Under the pieces are notes generated by a model. That model did no database searches, had not been told where the DNA came from, and saw only the letters and a list, made by a program, of their open reading frames with translations. From NCBI RefSeq assembly GCF_030160075.1, contig NZ_BSNQ01000001.1:1-64000 (forward strand): 64,000 nucleotides of DNA, in the 5' to 3' direction. The translations under genes and the position numbers were made by a program. Positions 24,622 to 34,720 of this stretch are shown piece after piece (the first letter of the stretch is position 1; every line of letters begins with the position of its first letter). This DNA comes from Dyella lipolytica (GTDB lineage: Bacteria > Pseudomonadota > Gammaproteobacteria > Xanthomonadales > Rhodanobacteraceae).

Positions 24622-25536
24622 CTACAAGCGCCGCTCCCACGGTGGCGGATCGCCAAATTGCTCCGCCAGAAAATCCACAAACGCTCGCACGCGCAGCGGC
24701 ACCAATCGTCGCTGCGGCATCACCGCATAGATGCCCGTGTCTGCCATCGAATACTCCGGCAATACCACCTTGAGGCGACCTGCGCGCAAGTCGTCGCACA
24801 CATGCCACGTGGAATGATGCGCGATACCCAGCCCCGCCAGTGCGGCGTCCCGCAATAGCTCGCCAAGCGTCGACTCCAGACGCCCGCTGACTCGCACCGT
24901 ATGCAGTTGGTCCTGCGCATCGTGCAACCGCCAAACATCCTGTCGACCAGCGCTGCCGACGAGTATCAGGCACTCGTGTTGGGCCAGCTCCTCCGGTGTG
25001 CGCGGCATGCCGAAGCGGCGCAGATAATCCGGTGATGCGCACAACACGCGCCGGTTGACCGCCAGCTTGCGTGCAACCAGTCCGGAGTCGTGCAACGCGC
25101 CGATGCGAATCGCCAGATCGAAGCCGGCACTGATCAGGTCTTGCAGTTCGTCGGTGAGATTCACGCTCAGCCGCACGCGCGGATAACGCGCCATGAAGGC
25201 CGGAAGCAACGGCGAAACGTATTGACGTCCAAACGATGCCGATGCGGTAAGGCGCAAGGTCCCGACGACATCCGTCGCGCCCTGGCGCAGACCGGAGGTC
25301 AATGCTTCCAGATCTTCCACCAGGGTGCGCCCCTGCTCCGCCAAGGCGATGCCTTCCGGCGTGGGATGCAGGCGGCGAGTGGTCCGGTGCAGCAACCGCA
25401 CACCGAGGTCCTGCTCAAGCCGCTTCAGGCGCTGGCTTGCCACGGCGACGGAAAGGTCCAGGCCGCGCGCGGCGGCACTGATCGAACCCTGGTCGAGTAC
25501 CCGCATAAACAGGATGAGATCGCCGACGCGGTCCAT
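24622..25536 (-). CDS. LysR-family transcriptional regulator
   Basis: A 304-residue regulator. The winged helix-turn-helix lies in residues 1-60 (ILFMRVLDQGSISAAARGLDLSVAVASQRLKRLEQDLGVRLLHRTTRRL), followed by a periplasmic-binding-like effector domain (GTLRLTASASFGRQYVSPLLPAFMARYP, LAIRIGALHDSGLVARKL). The start at 25536 gives the standard MDRVGDLILFMRVLD N-terminus; the frame stays open upstream but crosses the promoter. It diverges from an MFS exporter with a 100-base shared gap, the classic LysR arrangement, so it most likely controls the MFS/oxidoreductase pair. Effector unknown. Confidence 0.93.
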   Translation of the reverse strand: MDRVGDLILFMRVLDQGSISAAARGLDLSVAVASQRLKRLEQDLGVRLLHRTTRRLHPTPEGIALAEQGRTLVEDLEALTSGLRQGATDVVGTLRLTASASFGRQYVSPLLPAFMARYPRVRLSVNLTDELQDLISAGFDLAIRIGALHDSGLVARKLAVNRRVLCASPDYLRRFGMPRTPEELAQHECLILVGSAGRQDVWRLHDAQDQLHTVRVSGRLESTLGELLRDAALAGLGIAHHSTWHVCDDLRAGRLKVVLPEYSMADTGIYAVMPQRRLVPLRVRAFVDFLAEQFGDPPPWERRL

Positions 25537-25636
25537 GATTTTCAATATTTCATTGAAATTGATTAGCCATATTGGTGGTTTTTGAAGAATATGCAAGCAC
25601 CTACGCTGCAGCTTCACTTTCCGTAGGAGTCGCCGC

Positions 25637-26851
25637 GTGACGACCGCACCCCCCTCTCGATCCATGCCGGTGGCCTTGTACGCGCTAGCCGCCGGCGCGT
25701 TCGGCATCGGTACCACCGAGTTCGTGATCATGGGCCTGCTGATGCAGGTGGCCGCGGATCTGAAGGTGAGCATCGCCTCGGCCGGCCTGCTGATTTCCGG
25801 CTATGCGCTGGGTGTCTTTGTGGGTGCGCCGGTGCTGACCGTGGCGACCAGTCGCCTGCCACGCAAAACGGTGCTGATCGCGTTGATGGCGATCTTCACC
25901 ATCGGCAATCTGTGTTGCGCGCTGGCGCCGAATTACACCGTGCTGCTGCTTGCACGCGTGATTACTGCGCTGGCGCACGGCACCTTCTTCGGCGTCGGCG
26001 CGGTCGTCGCGACCGGACTGGTCGCCGCCGATCGCCGGGCCTCGGCTATCTCGATCATGTTTACCGGCCTGACCATGGCGACTTTGCTCGGCGTACCGGC
26101 CGGTGCGTGGCTGGGGCTGCACTTCGGTTGGCGTTCGACGTTCTGGGCGGTGGCGGCGATCGGTGTGGTCGCGATGATCGTGATCGCCGCTCTCGTACCG
26201 GCCAGCCGCGATAACAGCACGGGCATTGCCGTGCGCGACGAGTTGCGCGCGATCGGCAACCCGGCCGTATTGCTTGGCCTGCTGATGACCGTACTTGGCT
26301 TTGCGGGCGTATTCACGGTGTTCACTTACGTCCAGCCGATCCTCACCGAGGTCACCGGCTTTTCCGAAAGTGCGGTGTCGCCCATCTTGCTGGTCTTCGG
26401 CGTCGGCATGATCGCGGGAAACCTTTTAGGGGGAAAGCTAGCCGATCGCAGCTTGATGCCTACCTTGTTGCTGACTTTAGTCGTATTGATCGCGGTACTG
26501 AGCGTGATGACTTTCGCGCTGCACAGCAAAGTGTCAGCGGTGATTTTTGTCGGACTGCTCGGCGTGGCCGCGTTTGCTACTGTGCCTCCGCTGCAGTTGT
26601 GGGTGCTTCACAAAGCCAATAATGCGCAGAGTTTGGCGTCGAGCCTCAACATCGGCGCGTTCAATCTCGGCAATGCCCTGGGAGCGTGGCTGGGTGGCGT
26701 GGTGGTTGCTCGCGGACCGGGCCTCGGCGCGCTGACTTGGATCGCTGCGCTGGTGACGCTGACCGGCCTGCTAGTGGCACTGTGGGGCCGGCAACGCGAG
26801 AACCGCGAGGAACGCCTGCCCATCGGCGTCTGCCCCGGCGACGCATCGTAG
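25637..26851 (+). CDS. MFS efflux transporter, DHA1/AraJ-like
   Basis: A 404-residue inner-membrane protein with 12 predicted helices. The N-terminus (MPVALYALAAGAFGIGTTEFVIMGLL) and the motif between helices 2 and 3 resemble the AraJ/YdhP/Cmx branch of drug:H+ antiporters, and GYALGVFVGAPVLT and ARVITALAHGTFFG are typical. It probably exports a small hydrophobic or sugar-like compound. The start is GTG 25637 with AGGAG 6 bases upstream. Divergent from the LysR gene and 96 bases before the oxidoreductase gene. Confidence 0.9.
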   Translation: MTTAPPSRSMPVALYALAAGAFGIGTTEFVIMGLLMQVAADLKVSIASAGLLISGYALGVFVGAPVLTVATSRLPRKTVLIALMAIFTIGNLCCALAPNYTVLLLARVITALAHGTFFGVGAVVATGLVAADRRASAISIMFTGLTMATLLGVPAGAWLGLHFGWRSTFWAVAAIGVVAMIVIAALVPASRDNSTGIAVRDELRAIGNPAVLLGLLMTVLGFAGVFTVFTYVQPILTEVTGFSESAVSPILLVFGVGMIAGNLLGGKLADRSLMPTLLLTLVVLIAVLSVMTFALHSKVSAVIFVGLLGVAAFATVPPLQLWVLHKANNAQSLASSLNIGAFNLGNALGAWLGGVVVARGPGLGALTWIAALVTLTGLLVALWGRQRENREERLPIGVCPGDAS

Positions 26852-26947
26852 TCGCAGCATGCCGCGCAACGTCAAGTTCATTCCATGTACTGGAAACTCC
26901 CCCTGTCGTTTACGCGCCGTGATCCAAACACGTAAGGAGATCTCACG

Positions 26948-27964
26948 ATGAAAGCCGTCGCCCTGACCCGTTACCTTCCCATCGACGATCCACAATCGCT
27001 GATCGATGTAGAGCTGCCCAAGCCAGAAATCGGTGCACACGATCTGCTGGTGCGCGTCGAGGCGGTTTCGGTCAATCCGGTCGACACGAAAGTGCGTTCG
27101 CCGAAACCGCAAGTGGAACCGCAACCGCGCGTGCTGGGCTACGACGCAGCCGGCACCGTCGAAGCCGTCGGCGTCGAAGTGACCGGATTCAAGCCTGGAG
27201 ACGGGGTGTACTACGCCGGCGACATCACCCGTGCCGGCAGCAACGCGCAATATCAAGCAGTAGATGCGCGAGTAGTCGCGCATCGCCCTCGCCGCTTGGA
27301 CGCGGCGGGCGCAGCGGCATTGCCGCTCACCGCCATTACCGCCTGGGAACTGCTATTCCAGCGCATGCCCTACAACTGCGAGCATGGCGGCGAAGGTAAG
27401 TCGCTGCTGGTGATTGCGGGTGCGGGCGGTGTGGGCTCGATCGCGATACAGCTCGCGCGTCGCGCCGGCTTCACCGTCATCGCCACGGCATCGCGACCGG
27501 AAACGCAGGCATGGTGTCGCGCGATGGGCGCGCAGCATGTGATCGATCATCGTGAACCGCTGACGCCGCAACTGTCGGCGCTGGGCTTCGCGCAAATCGA
27601 TGCGGCCATCAACCTGGCTGCCACCGAACAGTACTGGGATGAGCTGGGTGAACTGCTTGCACCTCAAGGTCATGTTGGATTGATCGTGGAACCGAAGACG
27701 CCGCTGAATATCGGCGATCCCTACAAAGCCAAATGCATCGGCATCCATTGGGAGATGATGTTTGCGCGGGCGCGTTTCCAAACGGCCGATATGGCCGAGC
27801 AGGGACGCATTCTCGCGCGCGTGGCCGCTCTGATCGATGAAGGAGCACTGCGTGGCATTCAGCGCGAAGCGCTCAGTCCCATCAACGCGGCGAACGTGCG
27901 TGAAGCGCATCGCCGCCTCGAATCGGGCAGCACCATCGGCAAGCTGGTGGTATCTGGCTGGTAA
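26948..27964 (+). CDS. MDR-family NADPH:quinone oxidoreductase-like
   Basis: A 338-residue medium-chain dehydrogenase/reductase of the quinone-oxidoreductase type (zinc-binding ADH family 1, often annotated as zinc-type alcohol dehydrogenase-like). It has the GroES-like N-terminus (VRVEAVSVNPVDTKVR, LGYDAAGTVEAVG) and a Rossmann domain with GAGGVGSIAIQLAR. The four structural-zinc cysteines of true ADHs are missing, so probably zinc-free. Consensus AAGGAG precedes the ATG. With the LysR and MFS genes it looks like an inducible detoxification unit for an electrophile or quinone (inference). Confidence 0.9.
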   Translation: MKAVALTRYLPIDDPQSLIDVELPKPEIGAHDLLVRVEAVSVNPVDTKVRSPKPQVEPQPRVLGYDAAGTVEAVGVEVTGFKPGDGVYYAGDITRAGSNAQYQAVDARVVAHRPRRLDAAGAAALPLTAITAWELLFQRMPYNCEHGGEGKSLLVIAGAGGVGSIAIQLARRAGFTVIATASRPETQAWCRAMGAQHVIDHREPLTPQLSALGFAQIDAAINLAATEQYWDELGELLAPQGHVGLIVEPKTPLNIGDPYKAKCIGIHWEMMFARARFQTADMAEQGRILARVAALIDEGALRGIQREALSPINAANVREAHRRLESGSTIGKLVVSGW

Positions 27965-27971
27965 CGATAAA

Positions 27972-28003
27972 TCCTCTCCCCGCTATGCATAGCGGGGAGA
28001 GGA
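27972..28003. terminator. perfect 32-bp palindrome between convergent genes
   Basis: Fully self-complementary 32 bases with arms starting TCCTCTCCCCGC, centred in the gap between the oxidoreductase gene (stop 27964) and the DUF3224 gene (stop 28035). It could stop transcription from both sides or cap 3' ends; there is no T tract. Its arms match the YCTCTCCCC stem-loops at 42761 and 59606. Confidence 0.55.
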
Positions 28004-28034
28004 AGACGCGCGGCGACTTAGCTATGCCGCTTTA

Positions 28035-28424
28035 TCAAGACAGGCTGTAATCGAATGTGTAGGTGTGCCGGCCCTGCTCGATCTGGATCTGCATGGATCC
28101 GCTCAGGCCGGTCAGCTCGTCCGTGCCTGAATCCGGCACCACCGTGATCGACAGTTGCGGTGCACCGCGATTCATCGTGCCGGTATGTTGCAACACGAAG
28201 CTTCCGCGCTTGCCATGCAGCGCTCCCGTGACGCGCTCGATCGCGACATAGCCGGCCGAGCCTTGCTCGCCGCCCATGACCGATAGCATTTCGCCGAGGC
28301 TGGTCGCTTCCAGATCGCCGCAGAACTGTTTGTCGATAGTCTGCCGACCCAGGTTGGCCGGCTCGATGCCTGGCGCGGCGGGTTGCGGCGTGAGTTTTAC
28401 TTCAAAGGGTCCGCTTGCGTGCAT
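28035..28424 (-). CDS. DUF3224-domain protein
   Basis: A 129-residue soluble protein of the DUF3224 family, a small beta-barrel related to allene-oxide-cyclase-like folds. Family features: DLEATSLGEMLSVMG, GSAGYVAIERVTGALHGKRGSFVLQHTGTM and VPDSGTDELTGLSGSMQIQIEQGRHTYTFDYSL. No catalytic role is established for the family. AAGGAG lies upstream of the ATG. It diverges from the AraC-type gene, 178 bases away, which may regulate it. Confidence 0.88.
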   Translation of the reverse strand: MHASGPFEVKLTPQPAAPGIEPANLGRQTIDKQFCGDLEATSLGEMLSVMGGEQGSAGYVAIERVTGALHGKRGSFVLQHTGTMNRGAPQLSITVVPDSGTDELTGLSGSMQIQIEQGRHTYTFDYSLS

Positions 28425-28602
28425 GATGGTTTTCTCCTTGAAAGGGGCGAACAGGCGTGACCGCGCGGACTATCCGTGAAACCATCGGGGTCGGCAAAAT
28501 ACCTGGCGCGGCGAGTTGCCTTGTCGCCATGACATTAATACAGCGCGCACCCATGCCGATTGGAAAAACGCGACAACGTATCAATACCCGGGCAAGTTCA
28601 CG

Positions 28603-29415
28603 ATGAACACCGACACGGATGCACCACGCGGGGTACTGCATCAACGCTTGGCAGAAGGCGAATTCCAGCATGTCCGCCGGCCACCCTCGCCTGCTCTTGC
28701 CGATCTGATCGAACACTATTGGTACGTGTCGTGGGATTTGCGTGACCTGCCCGCACAGCAACAGGAGACCTTGCCGCATCCGAATGTGCAGTTCGTGGTC
28801 GAACCAGGATCGACGGCGATCTATGGCGTGCACACCCGCCGCTTTATTCGCCCGCTCGAAGGAGCGGGGCAGGTTTTCGGCATCAAGTTCAAGGCGGGCG
28901 GCTTTTATCCGTTCTTGCGCACGTCGGTTTCCAGCTTGATGGATCGATCGCTGGACCCGGCGAAAATTTTCGGTGCCGACGCAGCGCGCTTCGACATGGA
29001 AGTGTCCGCTAGCGATAGCATCGACGCGATGTCCAGCGCCGCTGAACGGCTACTCCTGGCCCACCGGCCACCCGATGATGCCAACGTGGTACGCGTCAGC
29101 ACACTCGTTGCAGGCATTGCCGCAGATCGCAGCCTGACCTCGGTCGAACAACTTGCCGTGCAGTCCGGACTCACCAAACGCAGCTTGCAACGACTGTTCA
29201 ACCACTACGTCGGCATAAGCCCCAAATGGGTGATCAATCGCTACCGACTTCACGAAGCCATCGCCCAGCTGCAAGCTGGCGCACCGATAGTGTGGACGGA
29301 GCTGGCACTGCAGCTCGGCTACTTCGACCAGGCTCACTTCATTCGCGATTTTCGCAGACTGGTCGGGCGCTCACCGGCCGAATATGCGCGAAACGAAGGC
29401 CGATCCAGAAACTGA
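28603..29415 (+). CDS. AraC-family transcriptional regulator
   Basis: A 270-residue regulator. The N-terminal part (residues 20-130: LADLIEHYWYVSWDL, HPNVQFVVEPGSTAIYGVHTRRFIRPLEGAGQVFGIKFKAGGFYPFL) is the DUF6597-type sensor common in AraC proteins. The C-terminal 100 residues contain two helix-turn-helices (LAVQSGLTKRSLQRLFNHYVGISPKWVINRYRLHEA and ALQLGYFDQAHFIRDFRRLVGRSPAEY). Start at 28603; the frame extends to 28516 without family-like sequence. No ribosome site is obvious. Divergent from the DUF3224 gene. Confidence 0.9.
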   Translation: MNTDTDAPRGVLHQRLAEGEFQHVRRPPSPALADLIEHYWYVSWDLRDLPAQQQETLPHPNVQFVVEPGSTAIYGVHTRRFIRPLEGAGQVFGIKFKAGGFYPFLRTSVSSLMDRSLDPAKIFGADAARFDMEVSASDSIDAMSSAAERLLLAHRPPDDANVVRVSTLVAGIAADRSLTSVEQLAVQSGLTKRSLQRLFNHYVGISPKWVINRYRLHEAIAQLQAGAPIVWTELALQLGYFDQAHFIRDFRRLVGRSPAEYARNEGRSRN

Positions 29416-29477
29416 GCCGGCGATATCGACCTGCTTTTCTTCGTCGATATCTACCGGCTGCTGCTTAACCGCTGCGC

Positions 29478-31367
<1,890 letters not shown>

Positions 31368-31462
31368 TTAATGGGATCCGCACACGCTTGCGCGGAGTTC
31401 GTGCGGAACATCCGCACAGGATCGAAGCGACGGCGCCAACGCACGGTGGTCTGTGCGGCGAA

Positions 31463-31533
31463 GCTCCCTACACCGGTGCTAACCGGATCAGGTTCGAAGG
31501 GTGTCTCTCAGCCGACTGCCGTCGGCACCCCCG
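31463..31533 (-). promoter_or_regulatory. TPP riboswitch (THI box) of thiC
   Basis: Read on the minus strand it begins GGGGGTGCCGACGGCAGTCG, passes through the invariant CTGAGAGACACCC, then CGAACCTGATCCGGTTAGCACCGGTGTAGGGA. These are the conserved P2/P3 and P4/P5 sequences of the thiamine-pyrophosphate aptamer. It lies 108 bases upstream of the thiC ATG; the leader between can hold the expression platform. TPP binding reduces thiC expression. Confidence 0.95.
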
Positions 31534-31567
31534 CTTCCAAACAAGGTGCTATTTGAACACGAAACGA

Positions 31568-32218
31568 CTAGCGCGGTGCGTAGGCCCGCAGGAACATCAC
31601 CACCCCGGCGCGAGCGTTTTCCTCGATTTCCTTGGCGTAGGTCTGCACGCAATCGGCGCAGCCGAACATGCGGCGCATCATCATGTCGCCCTTGATCAGC
31701 GACATCAGCTGGATGCTTGCGCGCGACACGTCGGGGATATCCAGCTTGCCGGCATCGACCGCCTGCTGCAGCAAGCGCTCCATCAAACCGCGGGTGCGCA
31801 TGGGGCCTTCTTCCCACATCAGCTTGCCGTAGCGGGGATTGCCCTGGCGGCAGTCGCTGAGGATGGCGCGGAACGTGCCCACATTTTCCGGATCGCAATC
31901 GAGATGAGCGTGGATCTGGGCGACGCGGTTCAAGATGTCGCTGATGTCGGCGTTGGGATCGAAGCTATAGGTTTCTTCCGGCAACAGGTCCTGAATTCGC
32001 GCGCGGATGACTTCGCGGAAGAGGTTGTCCTTATCGCCAAAGTGACTATAGACGGTCAGCTTGGAAACGCCTGCTTCGGCGGCGATCGCATCCATGCTGG
32101 TGCCGGCGAAGGCGTTGCGAATGAACAGGGCCTTGGCGGCCTCTAGGATCGCCGCGCGCTTTTCCATGTCCTTCGGGCGGCCTGGCCCGTGCGCCTTGGT
32201 GAGCGGGATCGAGTTCAT
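31568..32218 (-). CDS. TetR-family transcriptional regulator
   Basis: A 216-residue repressor. The N-terminal helix-turn-helix (RAAILEAAKALFIRNAFAGTSMDAIAAEAGVSKLTVYSHFGDKDNLFREVI) is followed by an all-helical ligand domain resembling AefR-type C-terminal domains, with a late cysteine pair (GCADC) of possible sensing interest. The start at 32218 has AAGG upstream; the preceding frame codons lie in the promoter. It diverges from pcm-tolC across 420 bases that contain two 14-bp palindromes, so control of the TolC-type channel is likely (inference). Confidence 0.92.
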   Translation of the reverse strand: MNSIPLTKAHGPGRPKDMEKRAAILEAAKALFIRNAFAGTSMDAIAAEAGVSKLTVYSHFGDKDNLFREVIRARIQDLLPEETYSFDPNADISDILNRVAQIHAHLDCDPENVGTFRAILSDCRQGNPRYGKLMWEEGPMRTRGLMERLLQQAVDAGKLDIPDVSRASIQLMSLIKGDMMMRRMFGCADCVQTYAKEIEENARAGVVMFLRAYAPR

Positions 32219-32638
32219 GGTTGCACCTTCACAAATCGGGTAACTCAATTTATTATACGGGACGGTTTAATTATTTCCTGAATGATACCGAATAATCGCC
32301 CGATGTGCCCTATTTTCCCAGCATTGGCGATCATTGCTTCCTACCCCAGGCGCGCATCTTTGGACGCTGCCGGAGACCGGATCATACGTTGGAGACAAGC
32401 ACCATGAATGCGCTGTCGCGACGGCAGGCCAGGGTTGGTTTTTCGGCCGGATGTCACCCGCGGAAAAGCACGTAAGTGTCCGCGGACACAACCCTTTTGC
32501 ATGACTTACGTCAGGTCATCGCGATGACTTCCGGCACTTCGTGCAAGATGGCGCAGCCCGCACCCTACCATTGTCGAAACAGGGTCTAAACGCTTATCCT
32601 TTTTGACCTTTTTTCGATCCCCAAAGGCTTGTTTCCAG
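32219..32638. promoter_or_regulatory. tetR/pcm divergent control region with two palindromes
   Basis: On the minus side a consensus -10 TATAAT lies at 32252-32257, 34 bases before the tetR ATG. Toward pcm there are two perfect 14-bp palindromes, GTGTCCGCGGACAC (32476-32489) and GTCATCGCGATGAC (32515-32528). The first is flanked by CGTAAGT (32471-32477) and ACTTACG (32504-32510), which form a wider inverted repeat. These are plausible TetR operators. I see no gene in the gap. Confidence 0.55.
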
Positions 32639-33298
32639 ATGGCGATGAACTTCGATCAGGCGCGTCAAAACATGGTGGAGAACCAGGTGCGCCCCTGGGA
32701 GGTGCTGGATGGCCGCGTACTCAGCGTGCTCGGCAGCATTCGCCGCGAAGACTTCGTGGCACCCGCCCACCGCCAGTTGGCTTTCGCCGATCTGTGCCTG
32801 CCCATCGGCCACGGCGAAGTGATGATGAAGCCGATCATGGAAGGCCGCGTGCTGCAGGCATTGGAACTGAAGCCGGAAGACCATGTGCTGGAAATCGGCA
32901 CGGGCTCGGGCTTCCTCACCGCCTGCCTGGCCAGCCTTGCAGGACACGTGACCAGCGTCGACCTCCATGCCGATTTCACTGCCGCCGCGGGCCAACGCCT
33001 GCAGGCCGCCCGTATCGACAATGTGCAGCTAGTCACCGGTGAAGCGGTGAACGGCTGGCAGCCGCAGGGCACGTTCGACGCCTTGGTTGTCACGGGCGCT
33101 GTCTACCGTATTCCTGACCCCTTCCTCGGCTGGCTCAAGCCGGGCGGTCGGTTGCTCGTCATTCGCGGCGAGTCGCCGGTGCAACAGGTCATACTGCTTA
33201 CCCACGAAGGCAACGGCCGTTATCGCGAAGAAAGCCTGTTCGAAACAGACCTGCCCTATCTCGCTAACGCCGAACCACCCCGCCAATTCGTTTTCTGA
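32639..33298 (+). CDS. pcm: protein-L-isoaspartate O-methyltransferase family
   Basis: A 219-residue SAM-dependent methyltransferase of the PCMT type, which repairs isoaspartyl damage in proteins. Motif I is VLEIGTGSGFLTACLA and motif II FDALVVTGAVYRIPDPFLGWLKPGGRLLVI. The N-terminus (NMVENQVRPWEVLDGRVLSVLGSIRREDFV) fits the branch found next to tolC in gammaproteobacteria, which may not act on isoaspartate. The start at 32639 is preceded by a weak AAAGG. The gene lies 34 bases before tolC and is probably co-transcribed. Confidence 0.88.
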   Translation: MAMNFDQARQNMVENQVRPWEVLDGRVLSVLGSIRREDFVAPAHRQLAFADLCLPIGHGEVMMKPIMEGRVLQALELKPEDHVLEIGTGSGFLTACLASLAGHVTSVDLHADFTAAAGQRLQAARIDNVQLVTGEAVNGWQPQGTFDALVVTGAVYRIPDPFLGWLKPGGRLLVIRGESPVQQVILLTHEGNGRYREESLFETDLPYLANAEPPRQFVF

Positions 33299-33332
33299 TT
33301 CCGCCACCGACCCCGACCCCAAGAGGCGAACC

Positions 33333-34670
33333 ATGCGCTTGAAGCTTCTGACCCTTGCCCTGACCCTGGCCGCAGTCTCTCTGCCCAGCTATGGCGAGGA
33401 TTTGCTGGATGCATACCGTCAGGCGCGTGCCAACGACCCGGTACTGGCCCAGGCCGATGCAACCCGTCTCGCCGTTCACGAAGGTATTCCGCAGGCGCGT
33501 GCCTTACTGCTGCCGCAGATCAACGGCTCGATGAGCCTGCAGCAGCAAAGCATCACCGGCGGAAATTCCAGTCAGTTCCAATCAACCAACGGGGCTCCCG
33601 GTCATCTGCGTACGCGCTCGGTTGGCGTAGAGCTCGACCAGACGATCCTCAATCTGGGCGACATCGCGAACCTGCAGGCCGCGCACTCGACCGCGGATGC
33701 GCAGGAACAGACCTACGAGGCGGCTGCGCAGGAACTTTTTGTCCGTGTTGCCACCGCTTACTTCACGGTGCTCAGCGATGAAGATCAGCTGACCTTCGCC
33801 AAAGCCAATGAAGAAGCCTTCCGGGTCACGTACGACCAGGCCGATCAGCAGTTCAAGGTAGGCATCGCCGCCATCACGAACGTCTATCAGGCGAAGTCTT
33901 TTTACGAGTCGGCCAAAGCGACGACCATCAGTGCTGAGAACACACTCGCCAACGACCGCCAAGCCTTGACCGTCATCACAGGGCAGCCCGTCGGCGAACT
34001 CAAGAAGTTGCAGCCCGAGCTTCCGTTGGATACGCCTCTGCCCGCTGACCCGCAGGCATGGGTCGACAGTTCGATGAAGAACAACCCGACCCTTCTCTCA
34101 GCGCAGCTATCGGTCGACGCAGCCAACCACGAAATCAATGTCGCACGTGCCGGCCATCTGCCGACGATCACCGCCAGCCTGAGCCGCGCCAAGAGCACCA
34201 GCTGGTTGGAGAATGGCAGCTACAACGTTGCCGGCAACGGCCGTTACGGCAACACGATCGGCATCACTCTGTCGGTGCCGATTTTTGCTGGCGGCGCGAC
34301 GCAATCGAAGGTTCGCCAGACGACCTACCAGCGCGATGAAGCGCAGGATTCGCTGGAATCCACGCGTCGGCTGACCGTGCAGAACACCATGAACTACTAC
34401 AACTCGGTGCTCGCCGGGATCAGCGAAGTGGAATCGGGCAAGGCCGCTGTCGAGGCGGCGCAGAAGTCGCTCGATGCGACCAAGGCCGGATTCAATGTGG
34501 GCACGCAGATCATCCTCAATGTGTTGACAGCCATTCAGACCCTGACCCAGTCCGAAAGCAGCTATTCGGTAGCGCGCCATCAGCTGGTGCTCAACCGGCT
34601 CCTGCTCAAGCAGTCGGCCGGTACGATCGACTACAAAGATCTGGAATACGCCAACTCACTGTTGCAGTGA
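33333..34670 (+). CDS. tolC: TolC-family outer-membrane efflux channel
   Basis: A 445-residue outer-membrane protein with a signal peptide (MRLKLLTLALTLAAVSLPSYG). It has the two internal OEP repeats of TolC: residues such as DLLDAYRQARANDPVLAQA open the first, and a second begins near residue 240. SVPIFAGGATQSKVRQTTYQRDEAQDSLE and GFNVGTQIILNVLTAIQTLTQSE are typical. The trimer forms the exit duct for type I secretion and tripartite drug pumps. AAGAGG precedes the ATG. It ends at a strong terminator shared with waaA. Confidence 0.95.
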   Translation: MRLKLLTLALTLAAVSLPSYGEDLLDAYRQARANDPVLAQADATRLAVHEGIPQARALLLPQINGSMSLQQQSITGGNSSQFQSTNGAPGHLRTRSVGVELDQTILNLGDIANLQAAHSTADAQEQTYEAAAQELFVRVATAYFTVLSDEDQLTFAKANEEAFRVTYDQADQQFKVGIAAITNVYQAKSFYESAKATTISAENTLANDRQALTVITGQPVGELKKLQPELPLDTPLPADPQAWVDSSMKNNPTLLSAQLSVDAANHEINVARAGHLPTITASLSRAKSTSWLENGSYNVAGNGRYGNTIGITLSVPIFAGGATQSKVRQTTYQRDEAQDSLESTRRLTVQNTMNYYNSVLAGISEVESGKAAVEAAQKSLDATKAGFNVGTQIILNVLTAIQTLTQSESSYSVARHQLVLNRLLLKQSAGTIDYKDLEYANSLLQ

Positions 34671-34689
34671 TCCAATGCGACATCGTTGT

Positions 34690-34720
34690 AAAAAAAGGCC
34701 GGGATATCCCGGCCTTTTTT
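34690..34720. terminator. bidirectional rho-independent terminator (tolC/waaA)
   Basis: A run of A residues, a perfect GGCCGGGATATCCCGGCC stem-loop, then six T residues, so it works in both directions for the convergent tolC and waaA genes. The T run overlaps the waaA stop codon by two bases. Confidence 0.92.
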
